From the NCBI GenBank assembly GCA_050175155.1, contig JBFXJF010000042.1:1-12032 (forward strand): a DNA stretch of 12,032 nucleotides. Direction: 5' to 3'. Positions within the stretch are counted from its first letter, which is position 1; each line of letters begins with the position of its first letter. The notes beneath the pieces are model-generated. The model was not told the DNA's origin. It ran no database searches and saw only the letters and a program-made list of their open reading frames with translations. This document shows positions 5,626 to 12,032 of the stretch, piece after piece. Source of the DNA: JBFXJF01 sp050175155. Its GTDB lineage: Bacteria; Bacillota; Bacilli; Tepidibacillales; Tepidibacillaceae. Position numbers and translations under genes: made by a program.

Positions 5626-6789
5626 ATGATAGCTATAATAAATGCAAAAATCATCACAATAACACATGGAATTATAGAAAATGGTGTAATCCTTATTGAT
5701 AATGGAAAAATAACTGCTGTTGGAGAGAGTTTAGAAATACCAACCGATGCAGATATAATTAACTGTCAAAATAAATGGGTTACGCCAGGGTTAATAGATG
5801 CCCATACACACTTAGGGGTATATGAAGAGACTGTTGATTGGGCAGGTGCTGATGGCAATGAGGCAACAAACCCTTCTACACCTCATGTGAGAGCATTAGA
5901 TGCGATTAACCCTTTAGAACAAGGTTTCATTGATGCGTATAAGGGAGGCGTTACAACTGTTCAAATTATGCCTGGTAGTGCTAATGTTATAGGCGGAGAG
6001 ATGTCAATCTTAAAAACATATGGTCGTGTTGTTGAAGAGATGGTTGTTAAAGAATTGTCTGGGGTAAAAATTGCCTTTGGGGAAAACCCAAAAAGAGTTT
6101 ATGGTGAAAAAAAGCAGATGCCTTCCACAAGAATGGGTACTGCTGCTATATTGAGGGAAAATTTAATTAAGGCGCAGAATTATCTTATTAAATTAGAACA
6201 AGGTATAAACAATCCAGATAAGTTGCCTGATAAAAATTTAAAAATGGAAACATTAGCTAAAGTGCTAAGAAAAGAAATACCTTTTCGAGCTCATGCCCAT
6301 CGTGCAGATGACATAATTACTGCTATGAGAATTGCAGAAGAATTTGATGTTAATTTAACCTTAGAACATTGCACAGAAGGACATAAAATAGCTGATATAA
6401 TTTCTTCAAAAGGTTATAGCGCTACAGTAGGTCCAACTTTATCGAGTCGATCAAAAATTGAATTGGCAGAAAAAGGTTGGAATACGTTGGTTGATCTAGA
6501 TAAAGCTGGTGTTCCGATATCAATTATTACTGATCATCCTGTAGTACCTATTGAATTTATTATTATTTGTGCTGCAATAGCAGTTAGGGAAGGCTTAGAT
6601 GAAAAGACTGCATGGGAAGCTATTACGATTAATCCTGCTAAGCATATGGGCATTGAAAATAAAGTTGGTTCGATAGATGTTGGTAAAGATGCCGACATTG
6701 TAATTTGGTCTGGTAATCCTTTTGATTATTTAACGTTAGTCGAAATGACCATTATAAATGGGAAAATTGTTTATAATCACTTTTTGTAA
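5626..6789 (+). CDS. Metal-dependent amidohydrolase, imidazolonepropionase-related
   Basis: This 387-residue enzyme belongs to the amidohydrolase superfamily (COG1228-like), whose members cleave C-N bonds, often in ring compounds, in the cytoplasm. Visible metal and catalytic residues are His60 and His62 (GLIDAHTHLG), His223/His225 (FRAHAHRADD), His248 (LEHC) and Asp303 (IITDHPV). The small N- and C-terminal beta sandwich is recognisable from the IINAKI start and GKDADIVIWSGNPFD near the end. No signal peptide is seen. The start has GGGGG seven bases upstream. The substrate cannot be told from sequence; these enzymes act variously on imidazolones, dipeptides or other cyclic amides. It lies just upstream of the purine operon but has its own likely promoter, and the pur promoter lies after its stop, so shared regulation is not shown. 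No clear terminator follows it. Confidence 0.85.
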   Translation: MIAIINAKIITITHGIIENGVILIDNGKITAVGESLEIPTDADIINCQNKWVTPGLIDAHTHLGVYEETVDWAGADGNEATNPSTPHVRALDAINPLEQGFIDAYKGGVTTVQIMPGSANVIGGEMSILKTYGRVVEEMVVKELSGVKIAFGENPKRVYGEKKQMPSTRMGTAAILRENLIKAQNYLIKLEQGINNPDKLPDKNLKMETLAKVLRKEIPFRAHAHRADDIITAMRIAEEFDVNLTLEHCTEGHKIADIISSKGYSATVGPTLSSRSKIELAEKGWNTLVDLDKAGVPISIITDHPVVPIEFIIICAAIAVREGLDEKTAWEAITINPAKHMGIENKVGSIDVGKDADIVIWSGNPFDYLTLVEMTIINGKIVYNHFL

Positions 6790-6836
6790 ATATCCTAACT
6801 ATTTTGTAAAAAACACATTAATTGTTCGTGTATTTG

Positions 6837-6865
6837 TTGACACGCTATAAATCAAAAGTTAAAAT
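6837..6865 (+). promoter_or_regulatory. Promoter of the purine biosynthesis operon
   Basis: TTGACA (6837-6842), a perfect -35 box, is followed after exactly 17 bases by TAAAAT (6860-6865), one mismatch from consensus. Transcription would begin near 6872, about 25 bases before the first aptamer. Directly upstream, 6821-6833 reads on the minus strand ATACACGAACAAT, which matches 11 of 13 positions of the Bacillus PurR box; it is a single box, so PurR control is only a suggestion. A short inverted repeat, CGTGT/ACACG (6827-6831, 6840-6844), overlaps the -35 box. Confidence 0.8.
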
Positions 6866-6896
6866 ATATGTAGTAATAATAACAAGAAAATAATAT

Positions 6897-6963
6897 CTCG
6901 TATAATATCAGGAATATGGCCTGAAAGTTTCTAGCTAGTGACCGTAAATTACTAGACTATGAG
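6897..6963 (+). ncRNA. Purine riboswitch aptamer, guanine class
   Basis: All three helices of the purine aptamer can be drawn. P1 is CTCGTA (6897-6902) with TATGAG (6958-6963), P2 is TCAGG with CCTGA (6908-6912, 6920-6924), and P3 is CTAGT with ACTAG (6935-6939, 6951-6955). Loop L2 AATATGG and loop L3 GACCGTAAAT hold the conserved GG and CC for the loop-loop contact. The ligand-pairing base in the ACTATG segment is C at 6957 (position 74 in the usual numbering), which specifies guanine rather than adenine. The J2/3 segment reads TTTCTAG where most members have TTTCTAC, so position 53 differs. Guanine binding to such aptamers ahead of a terminator normally turns pur genes off. Confidence 0.95.
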
Positions 6964-6972
6964 TGAAAGTGA

Positions 6973-7058
6973 GCCTAGGGTTTAGAATTATCTAACTTAA
7001 ATCCGAGTGGTTCAGGCAGCCTCAGTGGGTGCTACACCGAAGGGATAAAAGCCCAGGC
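6973..7058 (+). ncRNA. ykkC-type aptamer, probable PRPP riboswitch
   Basis: Conserved ykkC blocks are present in order: CCTAGGGTTT (6974-6983), AAATCCGAG (7000-7008 region) and ACACCGAAGGGATAAAAGCCC ending at 7054, given here as ACACCGAAGG then GATAAAAGCCC. P1 can form from GCCT (6973-6976) and AGGC (7055-7058). GGGTTTA (6978-6984) can pair with TAAATCC, and GGTG-CTA-CACC (7028-7038) makes a small hairpin. Among ykkC subtypes (guanidine, ppGpp, PRPP), PRPP is the best fit because it stands in front of purine genes, directly after a guanine aptamer, an arrangement known from other Firmicutes. Its P1 strand AGGC is also part of the downstream terminator, so ligand binding should block termination and turn genes on. 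The ppGpp subtype cannot be fully excluded by eye. Confidence 0.85.
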
Positions 7059-7107
7059 GGGTAGGTTTCTCTCTTCAATTTGGAGACCTACCCGCCTGGG
7101 CTTTTTT
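7051..7107 (+). terminator. Riboswitch-controlled terminator before purE
   Basis: GCCCAGGCGGGTAGGT (7051-7066) pairs perfectly over 16 bases with ACCTACCCGCCTGGGC (7086-7101) and is followed by six T. The GC-rich arm stands out sharply against the AT-rich surroundings. Its first eight bases are also the conserved 3' end of the ykkC-type aptamer, so the aptamer and the terminator exclude each other. There is no other U-tract hairpin in the leader, so both aptamers must act through this one. Confidence 0.95.
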
Positions 7108-7154
7108 ATGTTAAAAGGCACTTAAATATCAATGTATGATAGGAGTGATATTGG

Positions 7155-7670
7155 ATGGCAAGTGTATTAATTATTATGGGTAGTGACTCAGATTTAGAGA
7201 TAATGCAAGGTGCTATGGATGCTCTTAACAGGTTAGATATTAGCTATGAAGTAAGAATATCTTCAGCACACAGAGTTCCAGAGATAACTGCTAATTTAGC
7301 AAAAGAAGCAGAAAAACAAGGTTTCTCAGTTATTATTGCAGGCGCTGGGCTGGCAGCTCACTTACCAGGAATATTAGCTGCTTATACATATTTACCTGTT
7401 ATTGGTGTTCCTATAAAGGGTGGGGCACTAAATGGTCTAGATGCTTTATATTCAATTGTTCAAATGCCTAAGGGAATACCTGTTGCTACTGTCGCGATTA
7501 ATGGTGCTTACAATGCAGGAATACTTGCAGGACAAATAATTGCTATAGCTGATAAGAATATAGCAAATAAAATTATAAAGCTAAAGGAAATAATGGCAAA
7601 AGAAGTTGAAGAAAAAGATAATAAATTGCAGGAAATAGGGGTAGACAAATACATAGACAGTCTTAAGTAA
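7155..7670 (+). CDS. purE: N5-carboxyaminoimidazole ribonucleotide mutase (PurE, class I)
   Basis: PurE rearranges N5-CAIR to CAIR in the sixth step of de novo purine synthesis. The 171-residue length is typical. The phosphate-binding MGSDSD (8-13), SSAHRVPE with catalytic His39, and the GAGLAAHLPG loop mark class I, the bacterial mutase type. Class I enzymes normally take their substrate from PurK, but no purK is present before purB. Either purK is elsewhere or AIR is carboxylated without it. The ATG at 7155 has AGGAG nine bases upstream; the TTG at 7151 is in another frame. It is the first gene behind the tandem riboswitch leader, so it is controlled by guanine and probably PRPP. The next gene, purB, starts 54 bases later. 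Confidence 0.96.
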   Translation: MASVLIIMGSDSDLEIMQGAMDALNRLDISYEVRISSAHRVPEITANLAKEAEKQGFSVIIAGAGLAAHLPGILAAYTYLPVIGVPIKGGALNGLDALYSIVQMPKGIPVATVAINGAYNAGILAGQIIAIADKNIANKIIKLKEIMAKEVEEKDNKLQEIGVDKYIDSLK

Positions 7671-7724
7671 CATTATATTTGTGACTACTATTTATAGCTT
7701 TTAAATTTTATTGGAGGGTATAAA

Positions 7725-9020
7725 ATGATTGAGCGATATTCTAGAGCAGAAATGCAAGCGATTTGGACTGAGGAAAATAAATATCAATCCTGGTTGGAAG
7801 TTGAGATTTTAGTTGATGAGGCATGGGTAGAATTAGGTGTAATACCAAAGGAAGATGTCGATAAAATTAGAGCAAACGCGAAAATCAATATTGATCGAAT
7901 ACTGGAAATTGAGCAGGATACAAAACATGATGTTGTTGCATTTACGAGGGCAGTATCTGAAACATTAGGACCAGAATCAAAGTGGGTTCATTATGGATTA
8001 ACCTCTACTGATGTTGTAGATACAGCACTTTCATATAGGATAATGCAAGCAAATAAGATTTTATTAAATGATCTTGAGAGTTTTATCGAAATATTAAAGA
8101 ACAAAGCAATTGAACATAGATACACGATAATGATGGGAAGAACTCATGGTGTTCATGCTGAGCCAACGACTTTTGGATTAAAAATGGCTTTATGGTATGA
8201 AGAGATGAAGCGTAATCTTGAAAGATTTAAGCGGGCAGCAGATGGAGTTGGATATGGCAAAATATCTGGTGCTGTTGGCACCTTTGCAAACATCTCTCCT
8301 TTTATCGAAGAATATGTTTGTAAGAAAATAGGATTAAAACCAGCACCGATATCTACTCAAACATTGCAAAGAGATCGCCACGCTGAATATATGGCAACAG
8401 TAGCGCTAATTGGCTCTTCATTAGAGAAATTCGCAATAGAAATTAGAGGATTGCAAAAGACCGAGATACGTGAAGTAGAAGAATTTTTTAGTAAAGGGCA
8501 AAAAGGCTCTTCCGCTATGCCACATAAAAGGAATCCTATTGGATCGGAGAATATTACAGGCTTGTCAAGAGTTTTAAGGGGGTATATGTTATCAGCTTAT
8601 GAAGATATACCATTATGGCATGAAAGGGATATTTCACACTCCTCAGTTGAACGTATTATTATTCCTGATGCAACAATATTACTTGATTATATGTTAACTC
8701 GTTTTGGCATTATAGTAAAAAACCTCACAGTATATAAGGAGAATATGCAAAGAAATATAGATAAAACTTTTGGACTAACCTTTTCACAGAGAGTATTATT
8801 AACACTTATAAATAAGGGAATGAAAAGAGAAGAGGCATATGATCTGATACAAAAAAGAGCTATGCAAGCGTGGGATGAGCAGAGATCATTTAAGGAATTA
8901 ATTCTCTTAGAAGAAAGAATTATAACAATACTTAGCGAAGAGGAAATTAATGAATGTTTCAACCCACAATACCATCTTCAACAAGTGGATTACATCTTTA
9001 ATAGATTGGGACTTATTTAA
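7725..9020 (+). CDS. purB: Adenylosuccinate lyase
   Basis: PurB splits fumarate from SAICAR to give AICAR and from adenylosuccinate to give AMP, so it serves both the common pathway and the AMP branch. The 431 residues match the family. The fumarase/aspartase superfamily signature GSSAMPHKRNP (261-271) carries the catalytic serine loop. His68 (TKHDV), His89 (WVHYG) and His141 (GRTHG) fall at the same positions as the active-site histidines known in the Bacillus subtilis enzyme. GGAGGG lies six bases before the ATG. It follows purE by 54 bases and precedes purC by 21, and its position matches that in the Bacillus pur operon. Confidence 0.97.
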   Translation: MIERYSRAEMQAIWTEENKYQSWLEVEILVDEAWVELGVIPKEDVDKIRANAKINIDRILEIEQDTKHDVVAFTRAVSETLGPESKWVHYGLTSTDVVDTALSYRIMQANKILLNDLESFIEILKNKAIEHRYTIMMGRTHGVHAEPTTFGLKMALWYEEMKRNLERFKRAADGVGYGKISGAVGTFANISPFIEEYVCKKIGLKPAPISTQTLQRDRHAEYMATVALIGSSLEKFAIEIRGLQKTEIREVEEFFSKGQKGSSAMPHKRNPIGSENITGLSRVLRGYMLSAYEDIPLWHERDISHSSVERIIIPDATILLDYMLTRFGIIVKNLTVYKENMQRNIDKTFGLTFSQRVLLTLINKGMKREEAYDLIQKRAMQAWDEQRSFKELILLEERIITILSEEEINECFNPQYHLQQVDYIFNRLGLI

Positions 9021-9041
9021 TTAAAAAACGGAGGGGTTAAG

Positions 9042-9761
9042 TTGGAAAAATTAGATTTACTATATGAAGGAAAAGCTAAAAAGATATATAGAACTAACAT
9101 AGAGAACCAATTATGGATCGAATATAAAGATGATGCAACGGCATTTAATGGTGAAAAACGCGGGACTATTATTGGTAAAAGCATGTTAAATAATAAAATC
9201 AGTAGTATTTTTTTTCAAATGTTAACAAGTAAGGGTATAAAGAATCATTTTATTAGTGAGATATCCTCTACCGAGCAACTAGTTGAGAGTGTAAAAATAG
9301 TACCTATTGAAGTAGTTGTGCGGAATATTGTTGCTGGTTCATTAGCAAAGCGTCTAGGCATAGCAGAGGGAACATCAATAAGACACCCAGTGGTAGAATT
9401 TTATTATAAAGATGATGAGTTGGGTGATCCCCTTATTAATTCTTCTCATATATCTGTTCTGCAACTTGCAACACCTGAGCAAACAGATAAGATGACGAAG
9501 CTTAGTCTGGAAGTTAACGATATTTTAATTAAATATTTAGAAGATAAAAAAATAATGTTAGTTGATTTTAAATTAGAATTTGGTGTTAATAGTGATGGTG
9601 AATTAATACTAGCAGATGAAATATCGCCTGATACTTGCCGTTTTTGGGATGAGAAAACAAGAGAAAAACTCGATAAAGATCGTTTCCGCAGAGATCTTGG
9701 AAATGTAGAAGACGCATATAAAGAAATACTAAAAAGAATAGGGGGAGAAAATATTGTTTAA
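9042..9761 (+). CDS. purC: SAICAR synthetase
   Basis: PurC joins aspartate to CAIR using ATP, making SAICAR, the substrate of PurB. The 239 residues are the usual bacterial length. Family marks are LLYEGKAKKIY (7-16 region), DDATAFNGEKRG (30-41), VVVRNIVAGSLAKRLG (91-106), LVDFKLEFG (173-181) and ADEISPDTCRFWD (191-203). The start is a TTG at 9042, chosen because it encodes the conserved N terminus (MEKLDLLYEGKAK) and has GGAGGGG five bases upstream; no suitable ATG lies near. The 3' end overlaps purS by eight bases, so the two are likely translated in step. Confidence 0.96.
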   Translation: MEKLDLLYEGKAKKIYRTNIENQLWIEYKDDATAFNGEKRGTIIGKSMLNNKISSIFFQMLTSKGIKNHFISEISSTEQLVESVKIVPIEVVVRNIVAGSLAKRLGIAEGTSIRHPVVEFYYKDDELGDPLINSSHISVLQLATPEQTDKMTKLSLEVNDILIKYLEDKKIMLVDFKLEFGVNSDGELILADEISPDTCRFWDEKTREKLDKDRFRRDLGNVEDAYKEILKRIGGENIV

Positions 9762-10008
9762 AGCAAAGGTTTATGTAACGCTTAGAGAGAATATATTAGA
9801 CCCTCAAGGAAAGGCAGTAAAGGATTCTTTACTATTTCTAGGTTATGATGAAACAGCGGAAGTAAGAATAGGAAAATATATTGAGTTGAACTTAAAGGTT
9901 GAAGAATTAAGCGTTGCAGAAGAAAGATTAAAGGAAATGTGTGAACGGTTATTAGCAAATACAGTTATTGAGGATTATCGTTATGAGATAAGTGAGGTGA
10001 CAGAATGA
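9754..10008 (+). CDS. purS: FGAM synthetase subunit PurS
   Basis: PurS is the small structural subunit that holds PurQ and PurL together in the three-part phosphoribosylformylglycinamidine synthase of Gram-positive bacteria and archaea. The 84 residues match the family: FKAKVYVTLRENILDPQG, then VKDSLLFLGYD and a C-terminal segment LLANTVIEDYRYEI. The start is TTG at 9754, inside the end of purC, with GGGGGAG about six bases before it. The stop overlaps the purQ start in an ATGA. The presence of purS with purQ and purL predicts the small PurL rather than the large single-chain enzyme, and that is what follows. Confidence 0.95.
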   Translation: MFKAKVYVTLRENILDPQGKAVKDSLLFLGYDETAEVRIGKYIELNLKVEELSVAEERLKEMCERLLANTVIEDYRYEISEVTE

Positions 10009-10706
10009 GGTTTGCTGTTATCGTTTTTCCAGGTTCTAATTGCGACATAGACTGTTTTCATGCTATCGAAGATGTATTAAATGAGCAGGTTGATTATGTA
10101 TGGTATCAAGGAACTGATTTATCGGGATACGATTGCATTATTTTGCCGGGTGGCTTTTCTTATGGTGATTATTTACGTTCTGGAGCAATTGCAAGATTTT
10201 CTCCAATAATGAAAGAGGTAGAAAAAGTAGCTAAAGAAGGAAAGTTAGTATTGGGTATTTGTAATGGTTTCCAGATTTTATTAGAGGCGGGACTTCTACC
10301 TGGTGCAATGAAGAAAAATGAAAATCTACAGTTTATCTGTTCAACTGAAACAATTATTGTAAATAACAATCAAACCCCTTTTACGAATAATTATCAGCAA
10401 GGGGAAGAAGTGAAAATTCCCATAGCACATGGTGAGGGAAACTACTACTGTGATGAGAAGACTTTTGAGGATTTAAAACAAAATAACCAAATAGTATTTA
10501 AATATAAGGATAATCAAAATGGTTCCATGGGGGATATTGCTGGGATAATCAATCTACAAGGAAATGTCTTGGGTATGATGCCACATCCTGAAAGAGCAGT
10601 ATCGGAACTTCTAGGAACTTCTGATGGGATAGGATTATTTAAATCTATATTAAGTAATTGGAGGGAAAAAAATGAAGCAACACGAGTTAACCTCCGAACA
10701 AGTTAA
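10005..10706 (+). CDS. purQ: FGAM synthetase glutaminase subunit PurQ
   Basis: PurQ releases ammonia from glutamine for PurL, which turns FGAR into FGAM. It is a class I glutamine amidotransferase of 233 residues. The nucleophile Cys86 lies in LGICNGFQILLEAGLLPGA, and His194 with Glu196 (MPHPERAV) completes the triad. The oxyanion part is LPGGFSYGDYLRSGA (48-62). The ATG at 10005 overlaps the purS stop (ATGA) and has GAGGTGA just upstream. The 3' end overlaps purL by 35 bases, which is longer than usual; the extra tail (about 221-233, EKNEATRVNLRTS) simply reads through the purL ribosome binding site and start and has no visible function. Confidence 0.96.
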   Translation: MRFAVIVFPGSNCDIDCFHAIEDVLNEQVDYVWYQGTDLSGYDCIILPGGFSYGDYLRSGAIARFSPIMKEVEKVAKEGKLVLGICNGFQILLEAGLLPGAMKKNENLQFICSTETIIVNNNQTPFTNNYQQGEEVKIPIAHGEGNYYCDEKTFEDLKQNNQIVFKYKDNQNGSMGDIAGIINLQGNVLGMMPHPERAVSELLGTSDGIGLFKSILSNWREKNEATRVNLRTS

Positions 10707-12032
10707 GGTGCAGAAAGTATATAAAGAACTAGGTTTATCTGATAAAGAATACACCCGTATTACAGAATTAATAGGGCGAGACCCTAATTTTCTTGAAACG
10801 GGATTATTTAGTGTAATGTGGTCAGAACATTGCAGCTATAAGACATCAAAACCTGTTTTAAAGAGATTCCCAACTAAAGGAGAAAATGTTCTTCAAGGTC
10901 CAGGAGAAGGCGCGGGAATAGTTGATATTGGAGATAATCAGGCGGTTGTTTTTAAAATTGAAAGTCATAATCACCCTTCTGCAATTGAGCCATATCAAGG
11001 AGCGGCTACAGGAGTTGGAGGAATTATACGAGACGTTTTTTCTATGGGAGCGAGACCTATAGCTTTACTTAATTCGTTGCGTTTCGGACCGTTGGAAGAT
11101 GAAAAGGTTAGATATTTATTTAGAAATGTAGTAGCGGGCATAGCGGATTATGGGAATTGTATGGGAATACCAACTGTTGGTGGTGAAGTAATTTTTGATG
11201 AATCATACAAAGGTAACCCATTAGTTAATGCAATGTGCGTTGGATTAATAGATCATAATAAAATACAAAAGGGTTTAGCTAAAGGGGTAGGAAACCCAGT
11301 AATGTACGTTGGTGCAAGTACTGGAAGGGATGGAATTCATGGAGCAACCTTTGCTTCAGTAGAATTAACCGATGATTCAATGTCAAAAAGACCTTCTGTG
11401 CAAGTAGGAGATCCGTTTATGGAGAAGCTTTTACTGGAAGCTACATTAGAATTAATAGAATTAAATATAATTGAGGGCATTCAAGATATGGGAGCGGCGG
11501 GGTTAACCAGTTCAAGCTCTGAAATGGCATCAAAGGCAGGAACAGGAATAGAATTAAATTTATCAAAAATTCCTAGAAGAGAATTAGGGATGACCCCTTA
11601 TGAAATAATGTTATCTGAATCTCAGGAAAGAATGTTAGTTGTTGTAAAAAAAGGCAAGGAAGAAGAAGTTAAGAATGTATTTGATAAGTGGGGATTGTAT
11701 TCAGCAGTTATAGGACAAGTTACAGACGATAAGTTATATCGACTAATTGAGGATCAACAAATTGTTACAGAAATACCAGTAAGTGCTCTTGTTGATGAGG
11801 CACCGATATATTATATGCCAAATGCAGAGCCAGCATATTATTCTGAAAATCAGTTGCTAAAATCTGAAGTAGATCAGATAAAAATAGAAGATTTAAACCA
11901 ATTCTTAATTAATATATTATCTTCAGAAAATATCGCTAGCAAGGAATGGGTTTACAGACAATATGATCATATGGTAAGAACGAGTACGGCTGTAAAACCA
12001 GGGAGTGATGCTGCTGTAATAACAATCAGGGG
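10672..12032 (+). CDS. purL: FGAM synthetase subunit PurL, 3' end outside the window
   Basis: The reading frame is open from the ATG at 10672 to the window edge, 453 codons plus two bases, with no stop. PurL makes FGAM from FGAR, ATP and ammonia supplied by PurQ. The small PurL form normally has about 730-750 residues, so roughly 60 percent is here. Visible marks are MWSEHCSYKTSK (49-60) with the catalytic His53, KIESHNHPSAIEPYQGAA (95-112), GGIIRDVFSMGARPIAL (116-132), the metal-binding style repeat GASTGRDGIHGATFAS and IQDMGAAGLTSSSSEMA. GGAGGG lies six bases before the start. It overlaps the end of purQ by 35 bases. In related operons purF, purM, purN, purH and purD follow, but that lies beyond the sequence. 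Confidence 0.96.
   Translation, partial: MKQHELTSEQVKVQKVYKELGLSDKEYTRITELIGRDPNFLETGLFSVMWSEHCSYKTSKPVLKRFPTKGENVLQGPGEGAGIVDIGDNQAVVFKIESHNHPSAIEPYQGAATGVGGIIRDVFSMGARPIALLNSLRFGPLEDEKVRYLFRNVVAGIADYGNCMGIPTVGGEVIFDESYKGNPLVNAMCVGLIDHNKIQKGLAKGVGNPVMYVGASTGRDGIHGATFASVELTDDSMSKRPSVQVGDPFMEKLLLEATLELIELNIIEGIQDMGAAGLTSSSSEMASKAGTGIELNLSKIPRRELGMTPYEIMLSESQERMLVVVKKGKEEEVKNVFDKWGLYSAVIGQVTDDKLYRLIEDQQIVTEIPVSALVDEAPIYYMPNAEPAYYSENQLLKSEVDQIKIEDLNQFLINILSSENIASKEWVYRQYDHMVRTSTAVKPGSDAAVITIR

Noticed and set aside
6827..6844. Terminator after the amidohydrolase gene
   Set aside because: CGTGT/ACACG forms only a five-base stem with no T run after it, and it overlaps the -35 box of the pur promoter.
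6973..7107. T-box or ZTP riboswitch in the pur leader
   Set aside because: GTGGGTGCTACACC recalls a T-box and CCGCCTGGGC recalls the ZTP motif, but the other parts of both are missing. The CCGCCTGGGC is the right arm of the terminator, and the ykkC-class blocks fit in the proper order.
8687..8962. Minus-strand frames inside purB and purQ (also 10169-10369)
   Set aside because: They lie opposite strongly conserved enzyme genes and have low-complexity, non-family translations.

Overview
The window looks like a piece of a low-GC, Gram-positive, Clostridia-like (Firmicutes) chromosome. The reasons are the strongly AT-rich composition with good AGGAGG-type ribosome binding sites, the purE-B-C-S-Q-L gene order with the small PurL/PurS/PurQ form of FGAM synthetase, a purine-class riboswitch, and a CheX-type rather than CheZ-type chemotaxis phosphatase. 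I cannot name a genus from the sequence.

Layout. Positions 1-304 hold a repeat-rich, hairpin-rich spacer, probably the end of a 23S-5S spacer, although no 23S sequence is visible. It leads directly into a complete 5S rRNA gene (305-422) and a terminator that works in both directions. A four-gene operon on the minus strand converges on the 5S gene. Read in its own direction it is cheY (4453-4097), a CBS/PAS/HPt/HATPase histidine kinase (4082-2160), a CheX-family phosphatase (2130-1615) and a membrane-anchored methyl-accepting-type signalling protein (1598-492). The last codons and stop of that final gene are made of a 21-nt exact copy of part of the 5S gene. A divergent AT-rich region (4454-4688) separates this operon from a plus-strand six-helix membrane protein of the DUF4405 type (4689-5456), which has a duplicated H-x13-H-x3-H pattern and its own terminator. 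A metal-dependent amidohydrolase follows (5626-6789).

The purine operon starts with a near-consensus promoter (6837-6865). Its leader holds a guanine-class aptamer (6897-6963) followed, nine nucleotides later, by a ykkC-type aptamer best read as a PRPP riboswitch (6973-7058). Both feed one strong terminator (7051-7107). Behind it lie purE, purB, purC, purS, purQ and the first 453 codons of purL, which runs off the window end. The order matches the Bacillus subtilis pur operon except that purK is missing between purE and purB.

How the parts work together. The tandem leader can sense the pathway end product (guanine) and its starting substrate (PRPP), so that biosynthesis is shut down when guanine is plentiful unless PRPP is also plentiful. 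The minus-strand operon carries a receptor-like protein, a kinase with its own phosphotransfer domain, a receiver and a phosphatase, but no CheW, CheR, CheB or standard CheA. It looks like a reduced or diverged chemosensory-type phosphorelay whose output is not visible here.

The most interesting points are the tandem riboswitch and its visible switching geometry, the 5S rRNA scar that now encodes the receptor's C terminus, the repeats before 5S whose hairpins are kept by paired base changes, and the reduced chemosensory operon.
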